Shown one piece after another: positions 34,964 to 42,614 of a DNA stretch of 64,000 nucleotides. Positions within the stretch are counted from its first letter, which is position 1; the number at the start of each line of letters is the position of its first letter. This DNA is from DATDAH01 sp963845425. Its GTDB lineage: Bacteria > Actinomycetota > Acidimicrobiia > Acidimicrobiales > DATDAH01. Position numbers and translations under genes: made by a program. The notes under the pieces were generated by a model. The model was not told the DNA's origin. It did no database searches and worked only from the letters and a program-made list of their open reading frames with translations. The stretch lies in assembly GCA_963845425.1 (NCBI GenBank), contig CAWJSC010000009.1, positions 62,001-126,000 of the forward strand. Direction: 5' to 3'.

Positions 34964-36076
34964 TCAGCCGGGGCCTTCGCCGGTGTCGGCCTCGACGAGG
35001 GGGTCGCCGAGGAAGGCGAAGCGGGACCATGAGCTCGCCTCTTGGACCCGGAACGTCCCGAGGGTGACGTGGCCCTCGTGGTCGATGTCGACGGGGATCA
35101 CCTGGGGGAAGGTGTCGTCGCCCGCCTCGCTCTCGACGTAGTCCTCGAGGGCCTCCACGTCGGCCTCGGCGTCGTCCTCGTCCTCGTGCCAGAGGGCGAT
35201 GTGGAGGAGGGGCTCGCCGTCGTCGTTCACCCCGCCGCCCACGGCGAAGGCGGTGTACGGCTCGAAGCCGTCCGGGGGGTCCTCGGGGTCGTCCACCGCG
35301 GCGGACAGGAAGGCGCTGACCGCACCGGCCTCGTCGAGTGCGGCACCGAGGTCACCGAGGTCCTCCCGGTCGGCGAGGGTGTCGTCCTCCTCGATGGCGG
35401 CCTCGATGGCATCGTCGCCGCGGGTCCAGGCCAGGCGTTCGTCGCTGAGGACGGCGAGCCGGGCCGACTCGCCGATGGGGCGGGTCGCGCTGTTGCGCTC
35501 GAACTCGACGTCGCCCTCCTCGAGCCAGGAGTAGACCGTCACGCCGTCGATCTCGCGCTCCTCGAGGACGTCGCTCCACGTCGGATCGCTCTCGACGGCG
35601 TCCTCGACGGTGTCCGGGTCGAAGTCCCCGGCCACCACCTGCAGTTGCTGGGGCGGTAGACCGGCGGTCACGTCGGCCTCGACGGCGCCGAAGTCGAAGC
35701 CGATCTCGGTCACCCGGTCCTCCTGGTCGGGGGTCTGGCCGCCGGCGAACTCCGACACGAGGGGCACGACCCCCTCGGCCCGCACGGTCAGGGCCACGAG
35801 GTGGTCGGTGACCTCGTCGCCCGAGGCGTCGTCGTCGAGGTCGTCGAAGCCGTTGGCGTCGCGGGCGCCTTCGAAGTCGTTGACGATCACGAACGAGGCG
35901 TTGTTCCCGACATCGGGGACGGCGGCCAGCATCTCGGTGAGGGGGCCGAGGTCGCTCTCGTCCTCGCTGGGGGACGAGTCCGAGGAGGACGACGCCTCGT
36001 CGGTGTCGTCGCCGCCGCTGCAGGCGGCCACGACGAGGACGAGGGAGACCAGGACGACCCCACCCGCTCGTCGCAT
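34964..36076 (-). CDS. Lipoprotein of unknown function between att-like repeats
   Basis: The 370-residue precursor has a lipobox (LVVAACSGG) after MRRAGGVVLVSLVL and then a Ser/Asp/Glu-rich linker. The mature domain is very acidic, with no recognised family. The ATG uses the last A of the encoded CCA of tRNA-Phe (CCATG), so its message must arise by read-through from the tRNA-Asp–tRNA-Phe transcription unit or a promoter inside the tRNA. No integrase is present in the enclosed segment. Confidence 0.8.
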   Translation of the reverse strand: MRRAGGVVLVSLVLVVAACSGGDDTDEASSSSDSSPSEDESDLGPLTEMLAAVPDVGNNASFVIVNDFEGARDANGFDDLDDDASGDEVTDHLVALTVRAEGVVPLVSEFAGGQTPDQEDRVTEIGFDFGAVEADVTAGLPPQQLQVVAGDFDPDTVEDAVESDPTWSDVLEEREIDGVTVYSWLEEGDVEFERNSATRPIGESARLAVLSDERLAWTRGDDAIEAAIEEDDTLADREDLGDLGAALDEAGAVSAFLSAAVDDPEDPPDGFEPYTAFAVGGGVNDDGEPLLHIALWHEDEDDAEADVEALEDYVESEAGDDTFPQVIPVDIDHEGHVTLGTFRVQEASSWSRFAFLGDPLVEADTGEGPG

Positions 36077-36151
36077 GGTGGTCGGGACCGGCGTCGATCC
36101 GGTGACCTCGCGCTTTTCAGGCGCGCGCTCTGCCAACTGAGCTACCCGACC
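36076..36151 (-). tRNA. tRNA-Phe (anticodon GAA), CCA encoded
   Basis: The reverse strand folds with acceptor GGTCGGG/CCCGACC, D-stem GCTC/GAGC, anticodon stem CGCGC/GCGCG with loop CTGAAAA (GAA), T-stem ACCGG/CCGGT and encoded CCA. The T-loop reads ATCGACG, so position 54 is A instead of the near-universal T. The next gene starts inside the CCA. Confidence 0.93.
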
Positions 36152-36177
36152 GTGTTGTGTGCCGCCCGGGGGCGGAG

Positions 36178-36252
36178 CGGTCCCGACGGGATTTGAACCC
36201 GCGACCTCCGGCTTGACAGGCCGGCGTGCACTCCAAACTGCACCACGGGACC
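36178..36252 (-). tRNA. tRNA-Asp (anticodon GTC)
   Basis: The reverse strand has acceptor GGTCCCG/CGGGACC, discriminator G, anticodon stem CCGGC/GCCGG with loop CTGTCAA (GTC) and a normal T-arm with GTTCAAATC. No CCA is encoded. It lies 26 nt upstream of tRNA-Phe and is probably co-transcribed with it. Confidence 0.95.
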
Positions 36253-36279
36253 TCTACACCCGCGAACGGGCGAAGTGGC

Positions 36280-36285
36280 AGGGTA
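36280..36285 (-). promoter_or_regulatory. -10 element of the tRNA-Asp–tRNA-Phe unit
   Basis: TACCCT on the reverse strand lies 27 nt before the tRNA-Asp 5' end, leaving a ~20-nt precursor leader. Confidence 0.45.
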
Positions 36286-36291
36286 GCCCCC

Positions 36292-36699
36292 GTGGACGAC
36301 ATCTTCGCCATCCAGATGCTCAAGGCTTCGTACTTCCGGGCCATCGACACCAAGGACTGGGACCTGCTGGTCTCGGTCATGGTCGAGGACGTCGAGATCG
36401 ACGTGACCGACGACGTCGAGGACGGCCGGCCGTACACGGGCCGGGCGACCTTTGTGGACGGCTGCTCGAGGATCCTCCGCACCGCCGTCACCGTCCACCA
36501 CGGCCACATGCCGGAGATCACCCTGACCGGCCCGGACGCGGCCACGGGCATCTGGGCCATGGAGGACTACGTCGACTGGGGCGAGGGCCGGGCCTTCCGC
36601 GGCTACGGCCACTACCACGAGCAGTACGTCAAGGACGCCGAAGCCAACTGGCGCATCACCAGCATGAAGCTCACCAGACTCCGCCGCGACTGGCTCTGA
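36292..36699 (+). CDS. SnoaL/NTF2-like protein
   Basis: The 135-residue protein fits the SnoaL-like cone fold: helix DIFAIQMLKASYFRAIDTKDW, VMVEDVEIDV, TVHHGHMPEI and YHEQYVKDAEANWRITSMKL. Such proteins include small isomerases, dehydratases and binding proteins; function unassigned. GTG start at 36292, with the tRNA operon diverging from it. Confidence 0.82.
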   Translation: MDDIFAIQMLKASYFRAIDTKDWDLLVSVMVEDVEIDVTDDVEDGRPYTGRATFVDGCSRILRTAVTVHHGHMPEITLTGPDAATGIWAMEDYVDWGEGRAFRGYGHYHEQYVKDAEANWRITSMKLTRLRRDWL

Positions 36700-36711
36700 C
36701 CCCACCAATAT

Positions 36712-36828
36712 CCGTTCTGGTTGCTCCGCTCTGTCGTGAGCAACAGCCGGGAATGACCAGAACGGGATACGCGTGGTTCTGGCCGCTCTCCTCTGTTGTG
36801 GGGAACAGAGGGGGATGACCAGAACGGG
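36712..36828. repeat. Two tandem 53-nt inverted-repeat units between convergent genes
   Basis: Copies at 36714–36766 and 36776–36828 (62-bp period) both start GTTCTGG and end ATGACCAGAACGGG, with inner hairpins GTTGCTC/GAGCAAC and CCTCTGTT/AACAGAGG. Sequences differ but pairing is kept, as expected for selected RNA or DNA structure. They probably act as a bidirectional terminator. Confidence 0.7.
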
Positions 36829-36850
36829 TGGGCGGTTGACTGTTCGGGAG

Positions 36851-38209
36851 TCAGCCGGTGAAGTCGACCATGGAGTCGAGGATGGACGCGAGGTCGTCGG
36901 AGGTGGTCTTGGGGTTGACGACGCACCAGCGCATGACGGTCTCGCCGGCGTGGGAGCTGGGGAGGCAGAAGGCGAAGCCGCTGTCGAGGGCGGCGTCGGA
37001 CCACGCGGTGTAGTCGGCGGAGGTCCAACCCTCCTTGCGGAACACCACCACGGACAGCTCCGGCTCGGTGACCAGGGAGAAGCCGTCCCGCTCCCGGATG
37101 AGGTCGGCCCCGGCGTGGGCCACCTCGAGGGTGGTCTCGATGGCCTCGCGGTAGGCCTCGGTGCCGTGCATCGCCAGCGAGAACCAGAACGGGAGCCCCC
37201 GGGCCCGGCGGCTCAGGTGCACGGCGTAGTCCGACGGGTTCCACTCGTCCCGATCGGTGATGGCGTCCAGGTAGGAGGCGTGTTGGGTGTGGGCCCGGCG
37301 AGCCGGCTCCGGGTCCCGGTACACCAGCGCGCAGCAGTCGAAGGTGGAGAACAGCCACTTGTGGGGGTCGACGATGAACGAGTCGGCCCGCTCGACGCCC
37401 GCGAAGAGGTGCCGGTAGGCCGGCGCAGCCAGCGCGGCGCCCCCGTACGCCCCGTCGACGTGGAACCAGAGCCCGTGGGCCGAAGCCACCTCGGCCACCC
37501 CGGCCAGGTCGTCCACGATGCCCAGGTTGGTCACGCCGGCCGTGGCGGACACGGCGAAGTAGCCGTCGTCGGGGTGGTCGTCGAGGACCTTGGCCAGGTG
37601 CTCGCCGGTGAGGCGGCCCCGCTCGTCGACCGGCACCCGCACGATCTCGAAGTCCATGACCCGGCTGACGTGGTCGATGGAGCTGTGGGCGCCGGCGCTG
37701 GCCAGGAGCTTCCAGCGGGTCGGCCGCTCTCGGCCGAGCGCGGCATGGTGACGGGCGGTCACCAGCGCGCTGAGGTTGCCGCCGGTCCCGCCGGAGACGA
37801 ACGCCCCGCCGGCCCCCTCGGGGAACCCGGCCAGGTCCGAGACCCACCGCAGGGCCTCGTTCTCGGCGTGGACGGCGCCGGAGGCCTCCATCCACGAGCC
37901 GCCGTACATGGACGACGCCCCGACGATGAGGTCGAAGAGGGCGGCGGCCTCGGTCGGCGCGCCGGGCACGAACGACAGATAGCGCGGATGGTCGATGGAG
38001 ATCGTCGCCGGGGCGATGTGCTCGACGAAGCGGCGGAAGGCCTCGTGGCCGCCGATGCCCTCCGGGGTGACCGTCGGCCCGATGGCCTTTCGGAGCTGGT
38101 CGGGCGTGCGGGGCTTGTCCAGCGGCGGCGGGTCCATCCGGATCCGGGCCAGCGAATAGCTGACGATCTCGTCAGCGAGGTCGTCGGTCGACTCGTCGTA
38201 AGTGTGCAA
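36851..38209 (-). CDS. PLP-dependent amino-acid decarboxylase (group II)
   Basis: The 452-residue protein matches the aromatic-L-amino-acid/glutamate decarboxylase family: FVSGGTGGNLSAL, stacking His in AGAHSSIDH (His175), Asp252 in FHVDGAYGG, and PLP Lys284 in VDPHKWLF. It makes an amine from an amino acid; the substrate (e.g. Trp, Tyr, Phe or Asp) is not determinable. The conserved N-terminal helix requires the TTG start at 38209; the next ATG (38137) would truncate it. Confidence 0.9.
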   Translation of the reverse strand: MHTYDESTDDLADEIVSYSLARIRMDPPPLDKPRTPDQLRKAIGPTVTPEGIGGHEAFRRFVEHIAPATISIDHPRYLSFVPGAPTEAAALFDLIVGASSMYGGSWMEASGAVHAENEALRWVSDLAGFPEGAGGAFVSGGTGGNLSALVTARHHAALGRERPTRWKLLASAGAHSSIDHVSRVMDFEIVRVPVDERGRLTGEHLAKVLDDHPDDGYFAVSATAGVTNLGIVDDLAGVAEVASAHGLWFHVDGAYGGAALAAPAYRHLFAGVERADSFIVDPHKWLFSTFDCCALVYRDPEPARRAHTQHASYLDAITDRDEWNPSDYAVHLSRRARGLPFWFSLAMHGTEAYREAIETTLEVAHAGADLIRERDGFSLVTEPELSVVVFRKEGWTSADYTAWSDAALDSGFAFCLPSSHAGETVMRWCVVNPKTTSDDLASILDSMVDFTG

Positions 38210-38262
38210 GGCCCGTCATTCTCGCGTCCCGCGCACCGTTCCGGCCGAACCCTCGTGCGGGC

Positions 38263-39705
38263 TCAGCCCTCGAGTACCCCGTCAGCCATCGCGGCCAGGC
38301 CCCGGACGTCGTCCTTCGTGGCGCTGCCGGCGAGGACCAGCGCCTGGCAGGCCCGGCCCCACCGGGTCCAGCCGTCGTCGTCGGGACCCAGGTCCGGCGC
38401 CCCGAGGCCGTGGCGGACCACGAGGCCGTCGAGCAGCGCGCTCATGCCCAGGACGACGAGGTCGGTGCTCAGCGGGTCCCGCCAGTGCCGACGGAAACGG
38501 TGCAGCAGGGTTTCGGTGGCCGTGTGCCAGGTCTGACGGAGCTCGGCGTTCCAGGTCGACAGGCGGGACGCGATGTAGGGGTCGTCCAGGGTGTAGAACG
38601 CGAACTGGACCCGGTTGTGCGGGTGGCCGGTAGCGATCGACCAGTACCAGGACGTGGTGTCGCGGACGGCGAGGTCGAGGTCGTCGGCCCCGGCGATGGC
38701 CAGGTCCTGGCCGGCGATGCCGGCCGGCTCGAGGTAGCGCTCGGCGGCGAACAGGGCGTCGACGAGGTCGTCGCGGTAGTCCTCCTGGCTGGCCCAGTAG
38801 TGGTAGAACGCGCCGATGGTCAGGCCGACCCGGCGGGCTACGTCGTCGGCCCGGATGTGGTCGAAGGCGTTGCCGGTGGGCCGGGACCGGGCCGCCTCCA
38901 CGCCCAGGTCGAGCAGGCGCTGCCGTCGGGGGTTGACCTCGGCGATCGTGACCGGACGGGGCCCCCGAGCCGGGGGCGTCTCGGGCCCCTCGCCGTCCTC
39001 GGTGGCGCCGACGAGGAGGAGCAGGGCCAGCAGGCCTGGCGTGCTCCACGATCGGCCCTTCTCGTCGTCGCGGTCGGCGACCGCGCTCGGTTCGATGAGG
39101 TGCTGGGAACGGAGGCCGTCGCTGAGCGTCACGGCGACGGTGGCCAGGGCCGCGAGGTCCCAGCCGGGTGCGGGCCGCCGGTCGGCGTGGCGCAGGCAGT
39201 CGGCCAGGACGGTGGCCGCCGTGGCGTCAGCGACCGCGGCGCGCTCCCGGATCCGGCCGACCGCCCTCGGGTCCTGATGGGCCCAGAGCGCCAGCTCCAG
39301 ACGGTGGTCGGGGTCCGCGACGAGCTTCTCGTGGGCTCGACGGGCGAGCTCGTCCGCGGCGCGAGCCGGCCCCTCCGGGTTGTCGGTCGTCGCGAACAGC
39401 GAGGGGTCGGCGTCGGCCCGCTCGCCGGCCAGGAGCGCCTCCAGCACGTCGGAGCGGTAGGCGTTCTGGCCGTCCCAGTAGTGGTAGAAGGCGCCCGAGG
39501 TCAGGCCCGCGTCCCGGGCCAGGTCGTTGATGCGGAGGTGGCCCAGCGTCTCACCGAGCGACTGCTCGACGGCCAGCTCCAAGCCGGCCCCGAGCAGCTG
39601 GGCCCGCGCCGTCTCCGGGTCGCGCCGCGTCCGCCGGCTGCCGCCCCGTCGCCGGCGGGTGGGCCCTGGGCCCTCCTCGGGCGTCCTGGCGTCGACCCCG
39701 CTCAC
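38263..39705 (-). CDS. Regulator with two TetR modules in one chain
   Basis: The 480-residue protein contains two complete TetR-type helix-turn-helix domains: residues about 30–85 (INDLARDAGLTSGAFYHYW) and about 260–310 (ADDVARRVGLTIGAFYHYW), each followed by a ligand-domain-sized helical region. TetR proteins normally are ~200 residues and dimerise; here both modules are covalently joined, making a pseudo-dimer or tetramer-like repressor. The GTG start has a leaderless promoter overlapped by a palindrome (39717–39734), suggesting autorepression. Confidence 0.88.
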   Translation of the reverse strand: MSGVDARTPEEGPGPTRRRRGGSRRTRRDPETARAQLLGAGLELAVEQSLGETLGHLRINDLARDAGLTSGAFYHYWDGQNAYRSDVLEALLAGERADADPSLFATTDNPEGPARAADELARRAHEKLVADPDHRLELALWAHQDPRAVGRIRERAAVADATAATVLADCLRHADRRPAPGWDLAALATVAVTLSDGLRSQHLIEPSAVADRDDEKGRSWSTPGLLALLLLVGATEDGEGPETPPARGPRPVTIAEVNPRRQRLLDLGVEAARSRPTGNAFDHIRADDVARRVGLTIGAFYHYWASQEDYRDDLVDALFAAERYLEPAGIAGQDLAIAGADDLDLAVRDTTSWYWSIATGHPHNRVQFAFYTLDDPYIASRLSTWNAELRQTWHTATETLLHRFRRHWRDPLSTDLVVLGMSALLDGLVVRHGLGAPDLGPDDDGWTRWGRACQALVLAGSATKDDVRGLAAMADGVLEG

Positions 39706-39711
39706 GCCCCG

Positions 39712-39734
39712 ACACTACCTGGGACATGCTAGGT
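39712..39734 (-). promoter_or_regulatory. Promoter and palindromic operator of the tandem TetR gene
   Basis: On the reverse strand TAGTGT (39717–39712) lies 6 nt before the GTG at 39705. Directly upstream, ACCTAGCATGTCCCAGGT (39734–39717) is an 18-bp imperfect palindrome with ACCT/AGGT ends, the size of a TetR operator. Confidence 0.5.
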
Positions 39735-39920
39735 AACGAGGTAAAGGGCGGTCGGGGCCAGGCCGCTCAGGCCTTTCGTCGCGTTTTCGCCGGTGACCCC
39801 TAGGTTCGGCGACGGATCGGGCAGCCGTCGACGGCGGCCGCCGCGCCCCGGCACCACGTCGCGGGCGGTCCGGGACCGGGGGCTACGCTCCGGTTCCCCC
39901 GCGATGCATGAGGAGTGTCG

Positions 39921-41252
39921 GTGCGCAGGTTCTTGGCCTTGTTGACGGTGCTGGCGCTGGTCACGGTGGTGGCCGGCTGCGGCGGTGACGACGGCAGCTC
40001 GGAGAACGCCGACGACGGCGCGTCCAACAGCAGCGACGGCAGCGACGGTGACGGCGACTCGGGCTCGTCGAGTCCCCTCGACCTCGACTTCGGCGGGGCC
40101 GACGACGAGGAGTTGACCAACGAGGACGTGATCGAGGTCATCCAGGAGTTCTGGGAGGACCAGGCGGCCGACTTCAACAGCGACTACGAACGCATCCCCG
40201 ACGAGCGCATCGGGGCCGTGCCCGGCGACCAGACGCTGGTCTGCCAGGGCTTCGACATCCGGCCCGAGGACGTGACCATGAACGCCTTCGCCGCCCCCTG
40301 CCCGGAGGGCCTGACCGTGGCCTGGGACCCGGCGCTCATCGACGACACCCTCACCGACCTGTTCGGCGGGGCGGGCCCCGCGGTGGTCTTCGCCCATGAG
40401 TGGGGCCACATCATGCAGTTCCAGTCCGGCGTCCTCGACATCACCGGCCAGGGCATCGGCGACCCCCCGAGCGTGCTCACCGAGAACCAGGCCGACTGCC
40501 TCTCCGGCGCCTGGGTGGCCGAGCAGGTCGACGAGGGGTTCGGTCCCTTCTCGGACCCGTCGGCGCTCGACAACTCGATCGGCGCCATGCTCTATGTCCG
40601 CGACCAGCCGGGTAGTGACCCGAACGCCGCCCTGGCCCACGGCAGCGGCTTCGACCGGGTGCGGGCCTTCCAGGACGGCTTCGAGGGCGGCGTCGACTAC
40701 TGCTACGGCTACATCGAGGACCCGCCGTTCATCGACGAGCTGCCCTTCACCGAGCAGGACGCCGCCAACCAGGGGAACCTGCCCTTCGACGAGGTCACCG
40801 AGCTGGTGATCCAGGACCTCGACGACTTCTTCTCCGAGAACGTGGACGGCTTCGACGGTCCCGACGATCCCTTCGACACGGTGCCCGCCGACGAGCTGGA
40901 GGCCCTGCACGCCGAGGTCGGCGACGGGGCGGTGGCCACGGTCTTCGGCATGCTCTGGGCCGAGCGGGCCCAGGCCGCAGCCGGCGACGACCTCGACGGA
41001 GAGGGCCCGCTCCTGCAGCGCTCCTGCATCGTGGGCGCCTGGCTCGGCGACATCCTCCGGGACCAACGCACCGGTGAGGTCGACCGGGAGAGCGGCGTGA
41101 GCCTCTCGCCCGGTGACCTCGACGAGACGATCATCACGTTCCTCAAGCTGACCGAGGACGCCATGGCCGGCTCCGGGGTGGCCTTCGAGGCCATCGCCGA
41201 CATGCGCCTCGGCGTGTTCAACGGCCTCGAGGGCTGCCGCCTGGGCGGGTGA
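39921..41252 (+). CDS. Neutral zinc metallopeptidase lipoprotein
   Basis: The 443-residue precursor has a lipobox (VVAGC) with Cys20, a Ser/Asp/Gly-rich linker, and a peptidase domain with the HEWGH zinc site (near residue 158) and a downstream glutamate in LTENQADCLSGAW (near 190). These match the putative neutral zinc metallopeptidase (YpfJ/zinicin-like) family. Cys pairs may form disulfides. The GTG at 39921 is 5 nt after AGGAG; the GTG at 39915 overlaps that ribosome-binding site. Confidence 0.87.
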   Translation: MRRFLALLTVLALVTVVAGCGGDDGSSENADDGASNSSDGSDGDGDSGSSSPLDLDFGGADDEELTNEDVIEVIQEFWEDQAADFNSDYERIPDERIGAVPGDQTLVCQGFDIRPEDVTMNAFAAPCPEGLTVAWDPALIDDTLTDLFGGAGPAVVFAHEWGHIMQFQSGVLDITGQGIGDPPSVLTENQADCLSGAWVAEQVDEGFGPFSDPSALDNSIGAMLYVRDQPGSDPNAALAHGSGFDRVRAFQDGFEGGVDYCYGYIEDPPFIDELPFTEQDAANQGNLPFDEVTELVIQDLDDFFSENVDGFDGPDDPFDTVPADELEALHAEVGDGAVATVFGMLWAERAQAAAGDDLDGEGPLLQRSCIVGAWLGDILRDQRTGEVDRESGVSLSPGDLDETIITFLKLTEDAMAGSGVAFEAIADMRLGVFNGLEGCRLGG

Positions 41253-41267
41253 CGCCTGCCGTCGGGG

Positions 41268-41297
41268 ACCGGGAAGCCCACGGGGGGGCTCCCCGGT
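41268..41297. terminator. 12-bp hairpin after the metallopeptidase gene
   Basis: ACCGGGAAGCCC and GGGCTCCCCGGT pair with one mismatch around a 6-nt loop, 16 bp past the stop at 41252, between convergent genes. Confidence 0.6.
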
Positions 41298-41413
41298 TCA
41301 GGCGACGGTGACCAGGGGGTCACCCCCCTCGATCAGGCGGGGCGGAAGGCCACGCTCAGCGGGCCTGCGATTCCAATGGTCGAGCGGTCGAGGCGAGCGA
41401 CAGCACCAGTCCG

Positions 41414-42025
41414 TCACCCGCAGGTGACGTTGACGACCATGTAGCCGTTCGTCCGGTTCGGCGACCCCCAGTGGATGCCGACACCGTCACAAAGGCCACT
41501 GGGTTGGTTCGGCGCCACTCTCACCGTGCCTGAATTCAGCGCACCGGCGGTGATCCTCAGGGGCGCACTCCCGAGTGCCGACGCCGGCTGGCACGCCGGG
41601 CTGGGGCAATCGGGGTTGGTCGACGCGCCGATTCGGTGCACGTGGGCATAGACGGAGGTGATGCGACAGCTGCACCCGGTGCTGATGGCCAGGACGACGG
41701 CATTGACCTGGCCGGGGGCTTGCTGCAGGTGGGTGATGGGACCGCCCGTCGCGGTGAGGCCGACGGTGGACGCGACCAGGGCCGCGGTCGGGAGGTTGGT
41801 GCCCGAGGCGGTGCACCCGGTGCCGCTCGCCGGCGACCTCACGGCGAGGGACCCCTGGTAGACGACGTTGTAGTTCCCGGGGGGACATGTGGCCGCCGCG
41901 GCAGGGCTGGCGAGGCTGTCGATGATCAGGGGCGCCGTCCACACGACGGCGCCGACCTTGGCCGCCCGACGAACCAGCTCCCGGCGCGTCAGTCGGTCGC
42001 CGTCGCCGGATTCTTCCCCAGTCAT
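41414..42025 (-). CDS. Tat-exported small Cys-containing protein
   Basis: The 203-residue precursor begins MTGEESGDGDRLTRRELVRR with a twin-arginine-like motif, a hydrophobic stretch (VGAVVWTAPLIIDSLAS) and a cleavage-like AAAAT. The mature domain is rich in Gly, Thr, Ser and has eight Cys, suggesting disulfides and a beta-rich fold. The family is known only as uncharacterised actinobacterial secreted proteins. The ATG at 42025 has a TAGCCT -10 8 nt upstream. Confidence 0.78.
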   Translation of the reverse strand: MTGEESGDGDRLTRRELVRRAAKVGAVVWTAPLIIDSLASPAAAATCPPGNYNVVYQGSLAVRSPASGTGCTASGTNLPTAALVASTVGLTATGGPITHLQQAPGQVNAVVLAISTGCSCRITSVYAHVHRIGASTNPDCPSPACQPASALGSAPLRITAGALNSGTVRVAPNQPSGLCDGVGIHWGSPNRTNGYMVVNVTCG

Positions 42026-42033
42026 TCCGGCGC

Positions 42034-42039
42034 AGGCTA
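42034..42039 (-). promoter_or_regulatory. -10 element, leaderless promoter of the Tat-exported protein gene
   Basis: TAGCCT on the reverse strand ends 8 nt before the ATG at 42025. Confidence 0.5.
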
Positions 42040-42089
42040 GCGGGTGGCCATTCCGCGATGGGTGACGCCGCGCCGCCTCTCGGCGGGCT

Positions 42090-42299
42090 GTGGGACTGGA
42101 CATCGCCTCGTCGAGACCGGTACCCGTTGGCGAGGACCCGAGGAGTAAGCGGAGCACCCGTCCCGAGAACTGGTCGAGGAGTACCTCGGGCACGACCGTC
42201 CTCACGGCGGCCCTGTGGGGGCTGCTGGCCGTCGCCATCGCCCCCCTGCTCACGCTCCGCCGCCTCCGACGCATGGACATCCCCGGTACCCCCGTGTAG
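42090..42299 (+). pseudogene. Remnant of a transporter C-terminus (MFS-like)
   Basis: The last 30 residues of this 69-codon frame, TTVLTAALWGLLAVAIAPLL then TLRRLRRMDIP, resemble the final helix and basic tail of actinobacterial major-facilitator transporters. No upstream helices are present in any frame, and the N-terminal 35 codons look random. It is most likely the decayed 3' end of a lost transporter gene. Confidence 0.4.
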
Positions 42300-42614
42300 T
42301 GGAGTAGCGCTCGGCCCACTTCACGGCCTTCTGATTGACGCAACATGGATCCCCAGTTAGCTTCGGAGCGACCAGCGAACCCCAACCCTCGACGACTGAT
42401 GCCAAGCGGGTTCGTGGCTGGGGGTCGCATGGAGTTTCAGGACGTCGGCGACTTTCGCCAGCGGGCTGCGTCCGTGCTGCTCGGGTTCCTCCTTCTCGGC
42501 GCCTGTCCGCCGCTCGGTGTCCATCGGTCGCCCGCAAGCCATTCGCTCGTCCGCGGGGCTCCTGCAGGGCTGTGAGCCATCACATCCTGGTGGGCGCGCG
42601 AGAAGTAGGTCTGC
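42300..42614. other. Gene-poor stretch at the edge of a lower-GC patch
   Basis: I see no convincing gene. A frame from 42430 begins MEFQDVGDFRQRAASVL, faintly like the start of a GNAT acetyltransferase, but stops after 48 codons and may be another remnant. Base composition drops visibly from about 42300 onward compared with the flanks, as expected at an island boundary. Confidence 0.35.

Noticed and set aside
36773..38536. 587-codon forward frame over the PLP decarboxylase
   Set aside because: Shadow frame; the reverse strand has intact PLP-binding motifs and normal codon bias.
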